Under the pieces are notes generated by a model, which saw only the letters and a program-made list of their open reading frames with translations, did not search any database and was not told the DNA's origin. The translations under genes and the position numbers were made by a program. This document shows, in pieces, positions 10,328 through 22,800 of a stretch of DNA of 64,000 bases; position 1 is the stretch's first letter; every line of letters begins with the position of its first letter. This DNA is from Heterodera schachtii. Its lineage: Eukaryota > Nematoda > Chromadorea > Rhabditida > Heteroderidae. The stretch spans positions 973,852-1,037,851 of the forward strand of contig SIJG01000007.1 of assembly GCA_023374025.1 (NCBI GenBank). Direction: 5' to 3'.

Positions 10328-11393
10328 ATGAATGCTAATCCGCAGCAACGAGCTCAGCAACCGCCATACATTGGAAGCAAGATTAGCCTCATATCGAAAC
10401 TTGACATTCGGTACGAAGGAACTTTGTATACCGTGGATGCCATTGAGTCGACTATTGCCCTTGCCAAAGGTAGACCATGAATTGAGTTAGTTCTGCTAAT
10501 TGTCAGTCCATTTATACCTTTTGCACTTAAGTTCGATCGTATGGTACTGAGGATCGTCATACGCCTGTGTACGTCCCACCGCGAGATGAAGTGTACGACT
10601 TCATCATCTTCAAGGCAAGCGACATCAAGGACCTAATCGTGTGCGAGCTACCAAAAATATCGGGCACCAACAGTCCGCTGGTCACGGGACTTCCATACGA
10701 CCCGGCCATTGTGTCCATCTCAAAAAATCCGCCGCCTGAGCCCAAATTGCCCACCAAACTCAACAACATGAACTACAAGCCAGCGGAAATGACCAAGCGA
10801 CCGGGCGAGTACGAAAGGGATTACGACTTTGAGAAGGCCAACGAGCTGTTCCGCGTGGAAGAAAAGAGCGGAGAAAAGGTGCTGCAGAAAGGGGAAATGG
10901 GTCAATGGATGTTGGAGAAGAAAGTGACGCCGACTGACCATGCCGGAGAAGAGGCCTTGGTTTTTTACAACAAAAATGCTTCATTCTTCGACAACATTTC
11001 ATGCGATGCACTCGAAAAGGAGGCTGGGTTTGTCTATTTGTTCATAATATTCCAGAGGAGGAGATTTAGTTAAACGCCAACAAATTCAGAAAGAATGTGC
11101 GTCCTGACTGGAAGCGCGAGCGTCAGACCAACCAGGAGACTTTTGGACATTCCGCCGTCCGTTCGCTGTTCTTCCAGCGCCGCGGCTCCGCGTCGGCTTC
11201 GCGTGGCGGTGGAGCGCACAACTACGGTGGTGCACGCGCCTACGGTACTGCCCGTGTGTGTGCGGGCGGCAACCGCAACTACGGTGGAGCGCGCGGTTAT
11301 GGTGGTGGCTCGCTTGGCTACGGCAGTGCGCTTGTTTATGGTGGTGCACTTGGCTACGGTGGAGGGACACACGGCTACGGTGGCGCCCGTTGA
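10328..11393 (+). CDS. car-1: LSM14/RAP55-family mRNP protein (CAR-1 type)
   Basis: LSM14 proteins are RNA-binding repressors in P bodies and germ granules, partners of DDX6-type helicases. Three exons, 10328-10469, 10532-11031 and 11070-11393, join in frame to give 321 residues; the second intron is only 38 bp. The N-terminal LSm domain starts at about residue 13 with [19 protein letters not shown] and includes DSTIALAK-like and [13 protein letters not shown] blocks. The C-terminal half has the FDF box ([10 protein letters not shown], about residues 170-180), the FFD box ([16 protein letters not shown]) and the TFG box ([10 protein letters not shown]). It ends in an arginine/GYGG-rich tail typical of the family. 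Start choice: first ATG in frame with the LSm domain. The tail is repetitive, so its exact length may vary. Confidence 0.93.
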
Positions 11394-14300
11394 GTCCGAA
11401 TGGAGAAAAGTTCACAGAGTGATCCCTTTGCATTGACGCTTTTGTTCCTCCATCTACTAAATATTTGTTAATCAGTGAATGATGATAAAGGAAATTCAAT
11501 GATTTTTTTATACTAAATTGGGGATATATTTCCGTTAAAACTGCTAAAAGTGGCCGCAAGTGTCAAAACATGGCCTCGGGGGACTTCTTGCTGCTGCTGG
11601 TGGGTCCTGCGACTGTTGCTTCCGTTGGCCAGTCCTTCCCCCCCCCCCCTCCAATCTTTTCGCCATTTGCCGAAACATCAATCATCCGTTTGGGCAGGAC
11701 ATTGCCAGAGGAAGAAAGTCGGCGGATGGGAAAATTTCCCAATTGTCATCGTCGAATTCAAAATCCTCCGTATAAAATTAGTGGGCCTTAAAAGAATCCC
11801 TTTTTAATATTTAAATTAATAATTAAAATAGTACAAAAAGAATTTTCAATAGTAATGTTCCATTTCGACGACGAATGGCAACCGCAGAACGAAGTCCGAC
11901 TGAATCAGCAGGGGAAAATCGGCGAAATGAACGGACGAAAAACGGAAAAAACGGCGGAGGAAAAAGGGAGAGATTTTTACGGCGATTATTTTGTGGACGA
12001 ATTCGTTGACGGAGGTGAGAAAGGGCGAGAAAAAGAAGGGACAACGGAGGGAAAGGCAAAGCCTCCGAAAAGTGAGGACAATGCAAAAACAAAACTTATT
12101 TTTTGGGGGGGGGCAGTGCCAAATTGGCAGTGAGTGCCAATTTGTGCCCTTTACTCCGCCTCTTTTGCCTCGGGGGTCTGCTGCCATTCAAAATCCATGC
12201 ATTCATTCATTCCTTTTCTTCATTTGTCCCCCTTTGAACGCCCTTTTCAAATTCTTTGTTTTGGCGCCGCTGCAAAACATCTGCCGGCGGCTGTCCGTCC
12301 GCTGCCTTTGCTCATAAACTTTCTCATCCCTCCAAAAAACAACACTTTTTGGGATTTGTCTCTCCCCGTCCTTTCCATTGTGCCCCCGGCGTCGTTTTCG
12401 CCTCTCTCTTTGCCCCCTGCGGGGTTCTTCCGCATTATGCAAGGAAAAACTCCCCCCCCCCCCCCCGGGGAGAGGGGAGGGGCCCGGGGCAGAAACAAAT
12501 AAATCCGGTTGCCTTTTGCCTTCCAATTCGATTTATCCCCGGCGGGGGGTACGTGGACGAATAATAATAATAATGATAATCTGTGGGATGGTTTCTTTAT
12601 TTTTGTCAATTATACGCTGCATTTATAACCTGTCCTCTCCCGGCGCGGGAGAGACACAATTTATTATTTATTGCTTTACACTTTCACATTGGCCACCCAA
12701 ATTGGGCTTCTTCCCCCCTTCAGTTCCAATTTGCCTCAGAATTGGCCCATTGAAACGCTTCAAAGGGACGGGGGGGGGGAAGGGACACTCTCCATGAACG
12801 CCTTTACCCCCCCCCCCCCCCCCCCCCCCCTCCGCTCATCTTTCTTCCATATTTATTTTTTTTTACCAAAAAGACACCTTTTCCATTCCTCCGTCCGTCC
12901 CCCCACCGAACTAAAAATGTTTGCATTTGCATTGGCCAGTTGCATTTGTGCAACAAATACTAAGAAATTGGTTGGGAATGAATGAATAAATGCGACGGAA
13001 TGGTCCAAAGATGGACGATGAACAAAGTGAGCATGGGACGAGCAGTGAGACGTGGCGATGACCAACAAAAACAGCACAAAATTGGACAAAAGGGCCAAAA
13101 CGTACGCCTTTCTTTGCCACCGATGGCATTTTGAGCTGTTTTTTATGAGTTAATTTGCGAATAATTAATTCGTTCTCTTTGCATTTCCAAATTTTTTCCT
13201 GAATTTGTCCGTTTTCTGCGCATTTTACAACAAATTTTTGCTAATTTTCTTGCGCCCCAATTCGTTGATTTTCCAAAATTCGCCGTGAGCATAAATGTTC
13301 TCTTTACGTAAATTAGGGGCACAAAATTTGGTGAAAGGTCGCTTATTTGGGGATAAATGGAAAAGAATTGCGGCGGGGAATGGGAAAAAAGGGGGGAGGG
13401 GGGGCGAACATTTCGAAAATCAAATTCGAATTAGCCACTAAATGGAAATTTTTTTGTTTCTTTCATCTCTCATACAGTTAAAAGTGGCAATTCAATGCTC
13501 CGATCGGCGGAGAATGCTTCTCCCCCCCCCATTTTGTTTATCAAATTAATCCCGCCAAATTTCGCAATGGAAATTCACTTTTTAATACTGTGCTCTGATC
13601 ATTCAATCATTTCACGCGTGGTCTGTCAATGCGTGTAATAGCAGCAGTGATTGGGCGAATGAGTGCTCTTTAAGGCTTTTGCCTCTCTTCCGCCGGGGTT
13701 TCCCCCGCCACAACAAAAGCAACCAAAACCACCACCACCAACAGCCAACATGACCAACCAACCAACCACCAACATGACCAACCAACCAACCACCAACATG
13801 ACCAACATGTTGCATTCCGTCCCCTTCCAATTCCCTTTTGATGCGATAATTCCCCCCTCTCTCTGTAGCAAATTGCATTTTGCTTGGGCCCAGGGAACAC
13901 AGCGAAGGAAGGGACTTTCAGCAAATAAAAGGGGAGAAAGAGGGGGGCGGGGAAAGGGGGGCAATGCGCGGACACCGCCGAGGACCCTCCAAAAGGGCGG
14001 CGGGGGCGATCCCGTAGGCAAACATCATCATCATCAACCCTCCCCCCCCCCACCTCCTCCCCATATCGTCCATCTGATGGATGGATGACAAAGTCCTCCC
14101 CCCCCCCCCCCCTCCGAATTTCCTTTGATAAGGCCGCCCCAAAACAGAAAATTTGGGTTAGCCTTTTCATTGAGGGGAAAAAACACGAAATTTCCATTTA
14201 ACATTTCCTTTGAGCCCATAAATTTGGGTGGTCTTTCACTGAATGTTTTTCCATAGAATGATTCTTGTCACTCCCTCCCTATGATCACTTTTCATCGTTT

Positions 14301-16489
14301 CTTCGTTTTTTTGTCCCTCAATTTTCGAGCGAATGATCAAAAAATAAAATTTCGCCCAATTTGGGCGATTATTCCTTCCGGAAATGGTCTTTCCCCTCCC
14401 CCAATTTTCCTTGTTCTTCCTCTTCATCTTTTGCTGCTGATTCTGCGCCGGCGGTCCCACGCGCGCGGCGTAATTTGAGACGGACATTCGGCGGACGATG
14501 AGAAAAAAAGGCGGGCGAAGGACATTGGACATTTTGGCACCAAATTTAAACGAAATTTGGAGGGCGAAACGGAGAATGACAAATTTACCTCTCACTAAAC
14601 TCCATCTGCGCCGCGCATTATAAATTTCTATTGGCTTTTCCCGCAATTCGTTTCCCCCCCCCCCCCCAATTCCCCAGCAGATCAACCAACAAATGATATC
14701 CGTTCAGTGCAACCGATCGCCCGTCCCTCCGATCAGCTCAGCCAATAATAATAAGGAAATATCCCGGCGATCATTCCGACTGATCCACCCCATTATTTTA
14801 ACCCCCCCCCCCCCTATTACATTTCATTTCATATCCCTTTTATCCACCCGCTTTACGACCCCTTCTCTCCCCCCCCCCCTTCCCTCTGCTCACATTGCTC
14901 AACAAAACAATTCGATGCATTCTCAACCCATCGCATCCACCCCTCAGAGCAGCAGAGTTTATCTGCTCGTCAGAACTAATTGTCCGCGATCAACAGCTCC
15001 TCCATCCGCTCATTTTTACTGTTGTCATCGTGTAAAGTTAAAAAAAGGCGGAGACGGAAAATGTAAAAAGACGGCATTTTATGGCCAAAACAGATGGACT
15101 GGCACAAAGAAGGGAAAGGAAAGTGGAAAAGGGAGGGGGAGGGGGGGGGATTGAAATAATGCAAAGTGACAGGGATAACATCACCACAAGGTCGACTGAT
15201 CAGTTCGATATGACGGATGGCACTGAAGTGGGAAAAGCGCAAATGGACACTTTAAAAAGGAAACTTTTTTCCCGGGGTTTTCGATTTTATAAACCCATAA
15301 ACAAATTGAAAATCCCTTATCGGTCGGCTGATCAGCAGAAAATGGTATCTGACATTTTGCAAAAGATCGCTGCTTCTGTTTTCCCTCCGCCTCTGTGTCC
15401 CCTGCTGCTGTCCGATCCTTCGGTCCGCCGATGCCAACTCCGCCACCTTCCACCCCGGCCAATTCAATCCAATCCAATGTCCGTCCACCCTTCCCCCCCC
15501 CCCCTCTCCCCATTACCTTTCCTTTTCCCCCACCTAAAGTTTCCTACCCCCGCCCAATTGACTTCTCCCACCCCTTCGCCCCTCTCACTTTTGATTGATC
15601 GCTTCTTCGGGTGCTTTGGCCTTAGAATAACATTTTCCTTCCCCGTGCCCCTCGGGGGATGGATAAATCTCTCCCATTGCCATTGCCTTCCCATCGCCCT
15701 TCTTTGGTCCAAAAAGTCCCCAAACCCTCCGAGACGACGACTGATTTATGGCCATCAGCCGAGGGACAACAGCCGAAAAGCGGCGGCAGTTAATTGTCAT
15801 CTCAGTCAAAAAGCATTTAACAATAATTCCCATCCGAAAAAGGCGACTCAAAAGCTCATTACTGTTAATAGCACAAGCATTTCTGAATTTAACTTTGAAT
15901 TGAATTCTCAATTAAATGTTAATTCTTCGTTTTTATCCTCGTCATTTGTTGGGAAGTGCCAACAAAAAGTGGGGCATTTTGGCCCCGCCCCTTTGCCTTT
16001 GGTCATTGCCCCCGGGGGACGACGGCGGAGGGACAAGGGGAAAGGAGGGGGAGGGGGAGGGGAGGGACAAGTGACCGCCCCCCCCCCCCCCGCCCGACGA
16101 AGTCGCACATTCACTCCACCCCTCCCCAAAAAGATTCAATTTCCCCTCCCCCACCAAATTCATTTCGCTTTGACCTTCCAAATAAACTTAGGCCCCACCA
16201 AAAAGTGCGTTTAAAAGCGTAATCCATCGCATGTCAAAGAGAAAGGGTGCTTATATTTTATTTTTATTATTTTCGTTTTTAATTTCGTATATTTATGCAA
16301 ATTCCTTTGGGTTTGTTGCCTCTGTCCCCCCCCCCCCCCCGTTTTTCCGACCCAAAATTCTTCATCCATTTGCCGCCGTTCTCTCCGTCACTCTTTCCCA
16401 ATTTCACTTTTTTCCCCATATATTTCTATTTTTTATTTTACATATTCCTTTTTTCATTTCCACCTTTCCCTTTAGCCATCATCCCCAGC
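11394..16489. other. Gene-poor region rich in poly-C tracts, upstream of recognised unc-5 exons
   Basis: This 5-kb stretch holds no exon I can support. It is studded with C-runs of 9 to 24 bases, including 12807-12830 (24 C), about 12453-12466, 14098-14112, 14654-14667, 14804-14814, 16080-16091 and 16326-16340. A 24-bp tandem repeat based on ATGACCAACCAACCAACC lies at about 13748-13810. It may contain the promoter and missing first exon of unc-5. Short open frames here are low-complexity and lack splice or family support. Confidence 0.5.
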
Positions 16490-19400
16490 ATGGTCCTGCA
16501 ACACAACCCCCGTCCCCCCACTCAGTCCGTCCCCTTTTCCTCTCCCTCCCCTGCTGCTGCTGGTCGTTCTGTCACTGCTCCGATCCGCTTCCTCCGTCAT
16601 CCCCAGTCCGACTTCGTCGTCCGTTCCCGTCCCGCGCAATTGCAATGTGCCGCAGTAAATGCGCAGCGAATTCGCGTCAAATGCAACGCAAAATGGGTGA
16701 GTTGAGTAAAAATGAAACAGTCAAAATTTTAAATTTATTTATTTTTAAATTTCGTATTTCCGTCGCATTTACTAAATTCGCATTAAAATCAACACACAAA
16801 TAAATAATGCAAACAAATAATCGCAAATTGCCGTCACTTTTGGGCAGATGTGCTCTTCGTTGGGCTATTCCCCCCCCCCCCCTCTAATTCGGCCCATTTC
16901 CCTTTATAAATGCCGCTCTTTCCCATCGCTTCCGGCTTTTATAGCCGGAAGGCATAAATTTGCGCCACTGATCATTTCATTAATTGCCCTCGGGATTTTC
17001 TTTCTTTTTTACCCTTAAACCTTTCTCATTCATTCTCCAAAAGCACTTGACATTTTTGCTTCAACTGCAAAAAGAGACAATTCTCAGCTAATTAACTGCC
17101 ACTCATTGGCCGCAGGGAATGCAAAATGAGGCGGAAGACCAAAGAGAAAAGGTCAAAGAATGGACTACATTGCTTTAGCATTGCTTCCAATTAAGGTGTT
17201 ACATTAGGCAAATTTGGGTGGCTAATTACCCATAATTAATTAATGCCAATTAATCTCAGCCCTATCGATCGATTGGTCGTGCTTTTCTCTCTCTCTCTCC
17301 CCCCTTTATTTATTTGCTTTTCGCCCTTTTCCAACTTCGTTTTGCGTTTGTTCTGTCGCGTGTCTCTCTCTCTTCTCTTTGCCTTATCACTTTCTTCTGT
17401 CCCTTTGGCTGTCTCTTATCGTCCAAATGCAAATAAATAAACTCAATTTGCCAGATTTAGCAGAAGAGAATAATTACGGAAGGAAATAATAATTTGAAAA
17501 TGACAGAGAATTAATTAACTTTCAGTTGGACGATCAAAGAGTGCGTCAGGAAAAGGGCGTCGACGCGGAAAGTGCCCTTCCCATGGTCAGCGCCTCCGTG
17601 GAAATCCAACGGGCCGAGTTGGACGCGTGGCTGGCCGACTTGGGCGAATTCGCGTGCCAATGCTGGGCATTTCCCGGGAACAGAAGGGAAGGGACATTGG
17701 ATGAAGAAGAGGAGGATGAGGAGGAAGATGATGAAGAAGAAGACGAGGAGGAAGAAGAAGAGGAAGGGGAAGAGGACGGTGAAGAGCAGCGGGGGGCGTC
17801 CACTTCGCAGGGCGGAGGAGGAGAAGGAGGACAATGGCACAACAGCGGACCAGCCAAGGTGGTGGCAGTTGGAAGCGCAGTGCGATCGGAGACGGCAAAA
17901 ATCAGATTGGCATGTGAGTGGGGAGAGGGAGGAGGGAGGGGGGGGGGGGGTATTGCGTTTGGAAGGCACTTTCCTCCTTCTTTCCTCCCTACTCGCGCCA
18001 TTATTTGGACAGTCATTCCTCCGATCAGTGTACAGAATGGACCCCCCCCCCCCCCCCCCCCCTCCCCTCCCATTCCCTTAACGAATTGGTCGTTCGCTTC
18101 GGTCTTTGGGGAAATAAAAGGTCAGATGGTGTGTAACGGTCGGACGGATGAAGATGAGAAGGGAAGATGAGGAAGAGAAGGAAGATGAAGGTGGGGAAGT
18201 GAAAAGAGATGAAGGTGAGAGGGGAGGGAGGGGAAGTGGCGGAGGATGAACCGTCGATGGGTGAACGAACGGATGGATAGGCCGGGGGAGGGGGAGAAGG
18301 GGAAATGGATGTGATTAATGTTTGCATTTCCCCCCCCCCCCCCCTTTCCCCGTTTTTGTGCCTATTTTCTGTCTCCGAACGCACAATTGAAACAGAAGGG
18401 ACAGCAGCACTTTTGCTGGGATTCGACACACTTTCCCACAGAATTTGTTTTTGATGAGAATGTGAATTTGCTGCTCACAGCAGAAATTCCCCCGGGGACA
18501 ATTGGCCAAATTTGGAATTTCCTTCGGCGGAGGGAAGTGAATTAATTGTGACAATGCGAGACGAACCCCGCGGGGTCAAAAGGACGGACGGACTGAGGGA
18601 CATCTGCTGCTGTTTTGTTGGTCCGTTGGGTGGTCCTCCTTTGCCTTCTCCGGTGACTCTTTGTGCTGCTGCTAATGTCTCATCATTTTCCCCCTCCTAA
18701 TCATATTGCCATTGCCATTGCCCCCCCCCCCCCGCCGAGGTCAGCTCAAGAATACCGTACCAATTGGTCAGGTCCAAAGATACCGTACCAAATAAATCCT
18801 TCCCTTCTCAAGGAGTTCACCGTTAAAATGCCAACCAAAAATATTTAAGGCCATGGCATGGATTAGAGAAAACAAATGGGAATGTTTTGCTTTGCTTCCG
18901 CAGTGTTTGCCATGCCTATCACACAATTTGAAGTGTCATTTATCAAAATGGGCTGCTGCTGTTTCCCTTCGTCTAATAGAAATTGCGTAACCCTTCTCCC
19001 CCCTCCCCCAACCCAAAAGATGTCTCCCGAGATAAGGGCGAATTAATGCGCATGTAATCCCCCCGGGGGACAGACTCCCGGGGTGATTCCCCCCCCCCCC
19101 CCCCCCCACCCCCAAATGTCCGTTTGTTTGCCCTCGGGCAAATTCCGCCAGAGGGGACACACAATGAAATGGTCAAAGACGAAGAAGACTAAGAAACGGG
19201 GAGGGTGGTGCCTGGAGAAGTCCATGCCAATGCCATCCGTCTCCCCTCCCCCCCCCCCCTTCGGCCGTCCGTCCCCCCGGGGGACTCATTGCAAAATGCA
19301 AATTCAATGGATCAAATTCGTCTCCTGACTGAAGAGACATCCATTGCGTGCACAAGAGGAGGAAAAGAGGGATGAATGACTTTTGCATTGGTATTGGTAC

Positions 19401-19758
19401 TTGGGTAGGACAAACACATTTCAAAGAGTGGGGGAAGGGGGGGGGAGGGACGAGGGATGGGGGGAGGGTCATTGAAATTGGAATTGGAATGGAAGGTGAT
19501 ACGGGGGAGAGGGGGGGGGGGGGAAAGGGGAGGGGATGAAGCGGGAGGGGGGGGGGGAGACGAGTGTTTTGAACCTTCCGGGCCATTGAAATTTAACCTT
19601 TGGTAAAAGGAACGGAACATAAAGCGAAGAGACTTATAGCACAAAGTCAAAGGAGAAAAGAAGCGCAGAAATGGAAATGAAATTGAAAATAATGAATAAT
19701 AAGTCCTTAAATTTTCACTTATGACTAATCAAAAATTCGCAATCCCCCCCCCCTCTCC

Positions 19759-19830
<72 letters not shown>

Positions 19831-22800
19831 CTCTCTCTCTCCGTCTCTCTCTCCGCTCTCGCTCTTTTTTTCTCTCTCTTTCTCTTCATCTCTCTTCATT
19901 TCTTGCTCCTCAAAATAATAAAAATATTATCCTCCGTTTCCAAATTTTCCCCCATTCACTGAGACTGCCAAAATCCCTTCAAAAAGTTAATCTCTCCCCC
20001 CGGGCAATTCGTTGCAATTGTACGGCAATTTTTCGCCCATTTGACCGGTCACTTGAGAGGATTAAAGCGGTGGAGATGAATTTTTGGGAGAATTTCGTAG
20101 GTCGGAAGAAACGTTGCCGAAGGAGAAAGCCCCGAGGGCTTTTGCAATTTGACTTCTGGCGGGCACATTTTGCGGACTTTACCGTCTTCTGCTGCCTGCT
20201 GGGCACCATCGGCACGAATGCGGTCTCTTTTTTGCCTTTGTTGTTCGGCATAAAGCAAATCCATCACCCACACAACCCCTGGGGCGCCAAATGGCCAACT
20301 GATGGAAAAAGTGGGGGGGGGGGGAAGAGGGGGAGGGAGAGGGTAAAAAAGGGGGGGGGGGGGGGGACGGAATTGAGGGTGTTTAAAGCGATCAAAGAAA
20401 GCACATTAAGCGGAAGGAAGTTTCATCCACCCATCGTAGAAACAAAGAGAATTGACAGGCAATGAATGAGGGAAATGCCACTTCAGCAGATGCCTTTTTC
20501 ATTGGGACTTCCGTTGAATTTTGCTCAAAATGTCAAAATTTAATGCCAAAACCAATTAAGGCGTGTAATTCCTCCAATCCGGGCGATTTCGTGACAATGG
20601 CAAAATGATAGGGACCCAATTAATTTTGCGGCACACTCAAAGAGGCGATGAAACGCTGCCATTCGCCAGCAGACAAAGAACGGCACAATAGCCATTCCCC
20701 CCCCCCCCCCCCCAATTTCCTGTCCCTAATGAGCTCCTCTCTCAATTCCACTCGCTCATTTTGGGAGAAATCATCGATTTATTGTTATTGTTGTGGTCAT
20801 TGAACGCTTGTTCTTTTCCCCATTGAATTCATTATGCTTCTTCCCCGGGTTGCCCTGGGACATGCCAAAATTTAGCCCTAATTTGAACCCCCCGAGGGCA
20901 CATCAATCCAATTAGTCACCGGAAGAGAAAGAAAACTGTCCTCAAGGCCAAAGTTAAGTGGATTAAAAGTGAAGGAAATGAAATTGGATGGGATGAACAC
21001 AGCACAGCAGCAGCAGAGGTGGAAGAGAAAGAGAGGGGAGGGGGAGAGAGGAGGGGAAATGAACGGGGGAAACGGAGGGGGGAGGTAAGGGAAAAAGGGG
21101 AGACGGAGGGGGGTAAGAAAAAAAAACGTGTTAATGGAAAACAAGTGGGGGGGGGTAGGGGGTAGAAAAACTGGGGAAGATAAAAGAAAACGAAAACGGG
21201 ATAAAAATGGAAATGCCTAATTTTCTCATTTGCCTATTAGCCGTTCCTTTTAAAGTTCCTTGCCATTTTTGTCGTCTCTCTGTCATTTTCCGTTGACTTC
21301 GAAAGAGTGCCAATGATTCGTTCCAATTTAACTTCGGTTGCCCATTTAAACCCCCAGCAGCAATTCCATTATGTTTTTACAAAACTGCTCAATTCGATTC
21401 GGCCGTCCACTTGAACAATTAGGGACAGAAGGAAAGTTGGCGGAGGAAAAGCACTTGAGAAGGCAAATTTGGACAAATGTTGTTGCCGGGGGGGGAAGGA
21501 AAGGAAAGGAAGGGAAGGGAAGGCATTGATTGTGCCGTGCCGACGAAGGATGTTGCCATTTTGGACGAACTAATGAGGCGAACAGAGCGCGGATTTGAAT
21601 ATGGGCAGAAGGAATGAATGGCAATTTGGGGGGGGGGGTAATGGGGGGACGATGGAGGACGATGTTGTTTGTTTGTTTGTTTTGTTGTCGAGATTAACCA
21701 AAATTTGCGCGGATAATCCCTCCCCATTTTTGGGACCGAAAAGCGTTCGGAAATGACCGATGAAAATGCGAAATGATTGGTTGACTCTGTTCTGCTTGGG
21801 GTTATGCCAGAAAATTTTTAAATTTTCCTTTACAGATTTGCGGAAGCATTTCCCCCAGGGGCCAATCGCTCGGCGGGTCGAAGAGGGAAAAACGGTGCAA
21901 TTGCACTGTCAGCCGCCAGACGGCGACCCACGGCCCGAGGTGGGCCAAAATGGCATTTAAGGACGAAACTGAGCCATTTGTACAGGTCCATTGGCACAAA
22001 GACGGCCAAGCGGTGAACTTCGCCCCTGGCGGCCCACTGATTCAGGCGGCCGATGGAAGTCTGATCATTAGCGCGGCACGGTTGGCCGACTCGGGCAATT
22101 ACTCTTGTGAGGCGCGTAACCCAGCAAACAGACGCATCAGTGAAGCAGCACAACTGGGAGTATACGGTAAGAACACCGAGAAAGAAGGAAGGGGAAAAGG
22201 ATACGGTATTAACAAAGGTACGGTAACATTGGGGAGGGAGTCATTGAGGAGAACTTTGGGAGGAAAGGTAATAATGACGCAACAAATGCATTTGGGAGAG
22301 ACCGTCGAGGCCGAAAAAGAAAAAAGAAAAAAGTGCCGGGAAAAGGGGGAAAACAAGCGGAGAATGCAATGCATCCATCGGTGGTCACTTTTGAATTGAG
22401 TAATTCATCCGCATTCAATTGAAAGAAGAGAGTCCCCAAAGAGAGGGCGCCGAAAGTGCCGAAAAACGAAAGGCAAACGGAGGGAAAGGGCAAAAAAAAA
22501 GTGAATAATGACCCATTAGCAATTGAACAGACTATTAGTGGCTTAATTGCTTCGTTTCCCTTTATTTCCCCCTCTCTTTTTCAGTGGACGGTGTTTGGTC
22601 CCCGTGGTCCAATTGGGAGGGCGCCTGTGCCCTGCTCGCCTGTCCCGTGCTCTCTTCTGAGCTGGCGATGGTCCGTGGCGACGCGGCCGCCGTTCAGCGC
22701 GTTTTGCCGCAGCAACGGCGGACACGCACCTGCAACAACCCGGCGCCGCTGAACGGCGGCACGCAGTGCGCGGGTTCGGTGGAGGAGCTGCGCGAGTGTG

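Noticed and set aside
11855..12133. Plus-strand frame MFHFDDEWQPQNEV..., charged and intron-donor-like at its end
   Set aside because: Highly charged low-complexity sequence with no homology I recognise and no partner exon. It could not be linked to unc-5 or car-1.
12853..13098. Minus-strand open frame with a signal-peptide-like start (LLSNFVLFLLVIATSHC), a possible secreted protein
   Set aside because: The apparent start is TTG, not ATG, and no in-frame ATG or splice acceptor lies directly upstream. The rest is low in coding character.
13663..14088. Plus-strand frame with NMTNQPTT repeats
   Set aside because: Produced by a 24-bp tandem DNA repeat and poly-C context; no start, splice or family support.
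15081..16214. Plus-strand 377-codon frame upstream of unc-5
   Set aside because: Low-complexity Pro/Ser/Arg product of C-rich DNA; no recognisable domain and no consistent splice structure.
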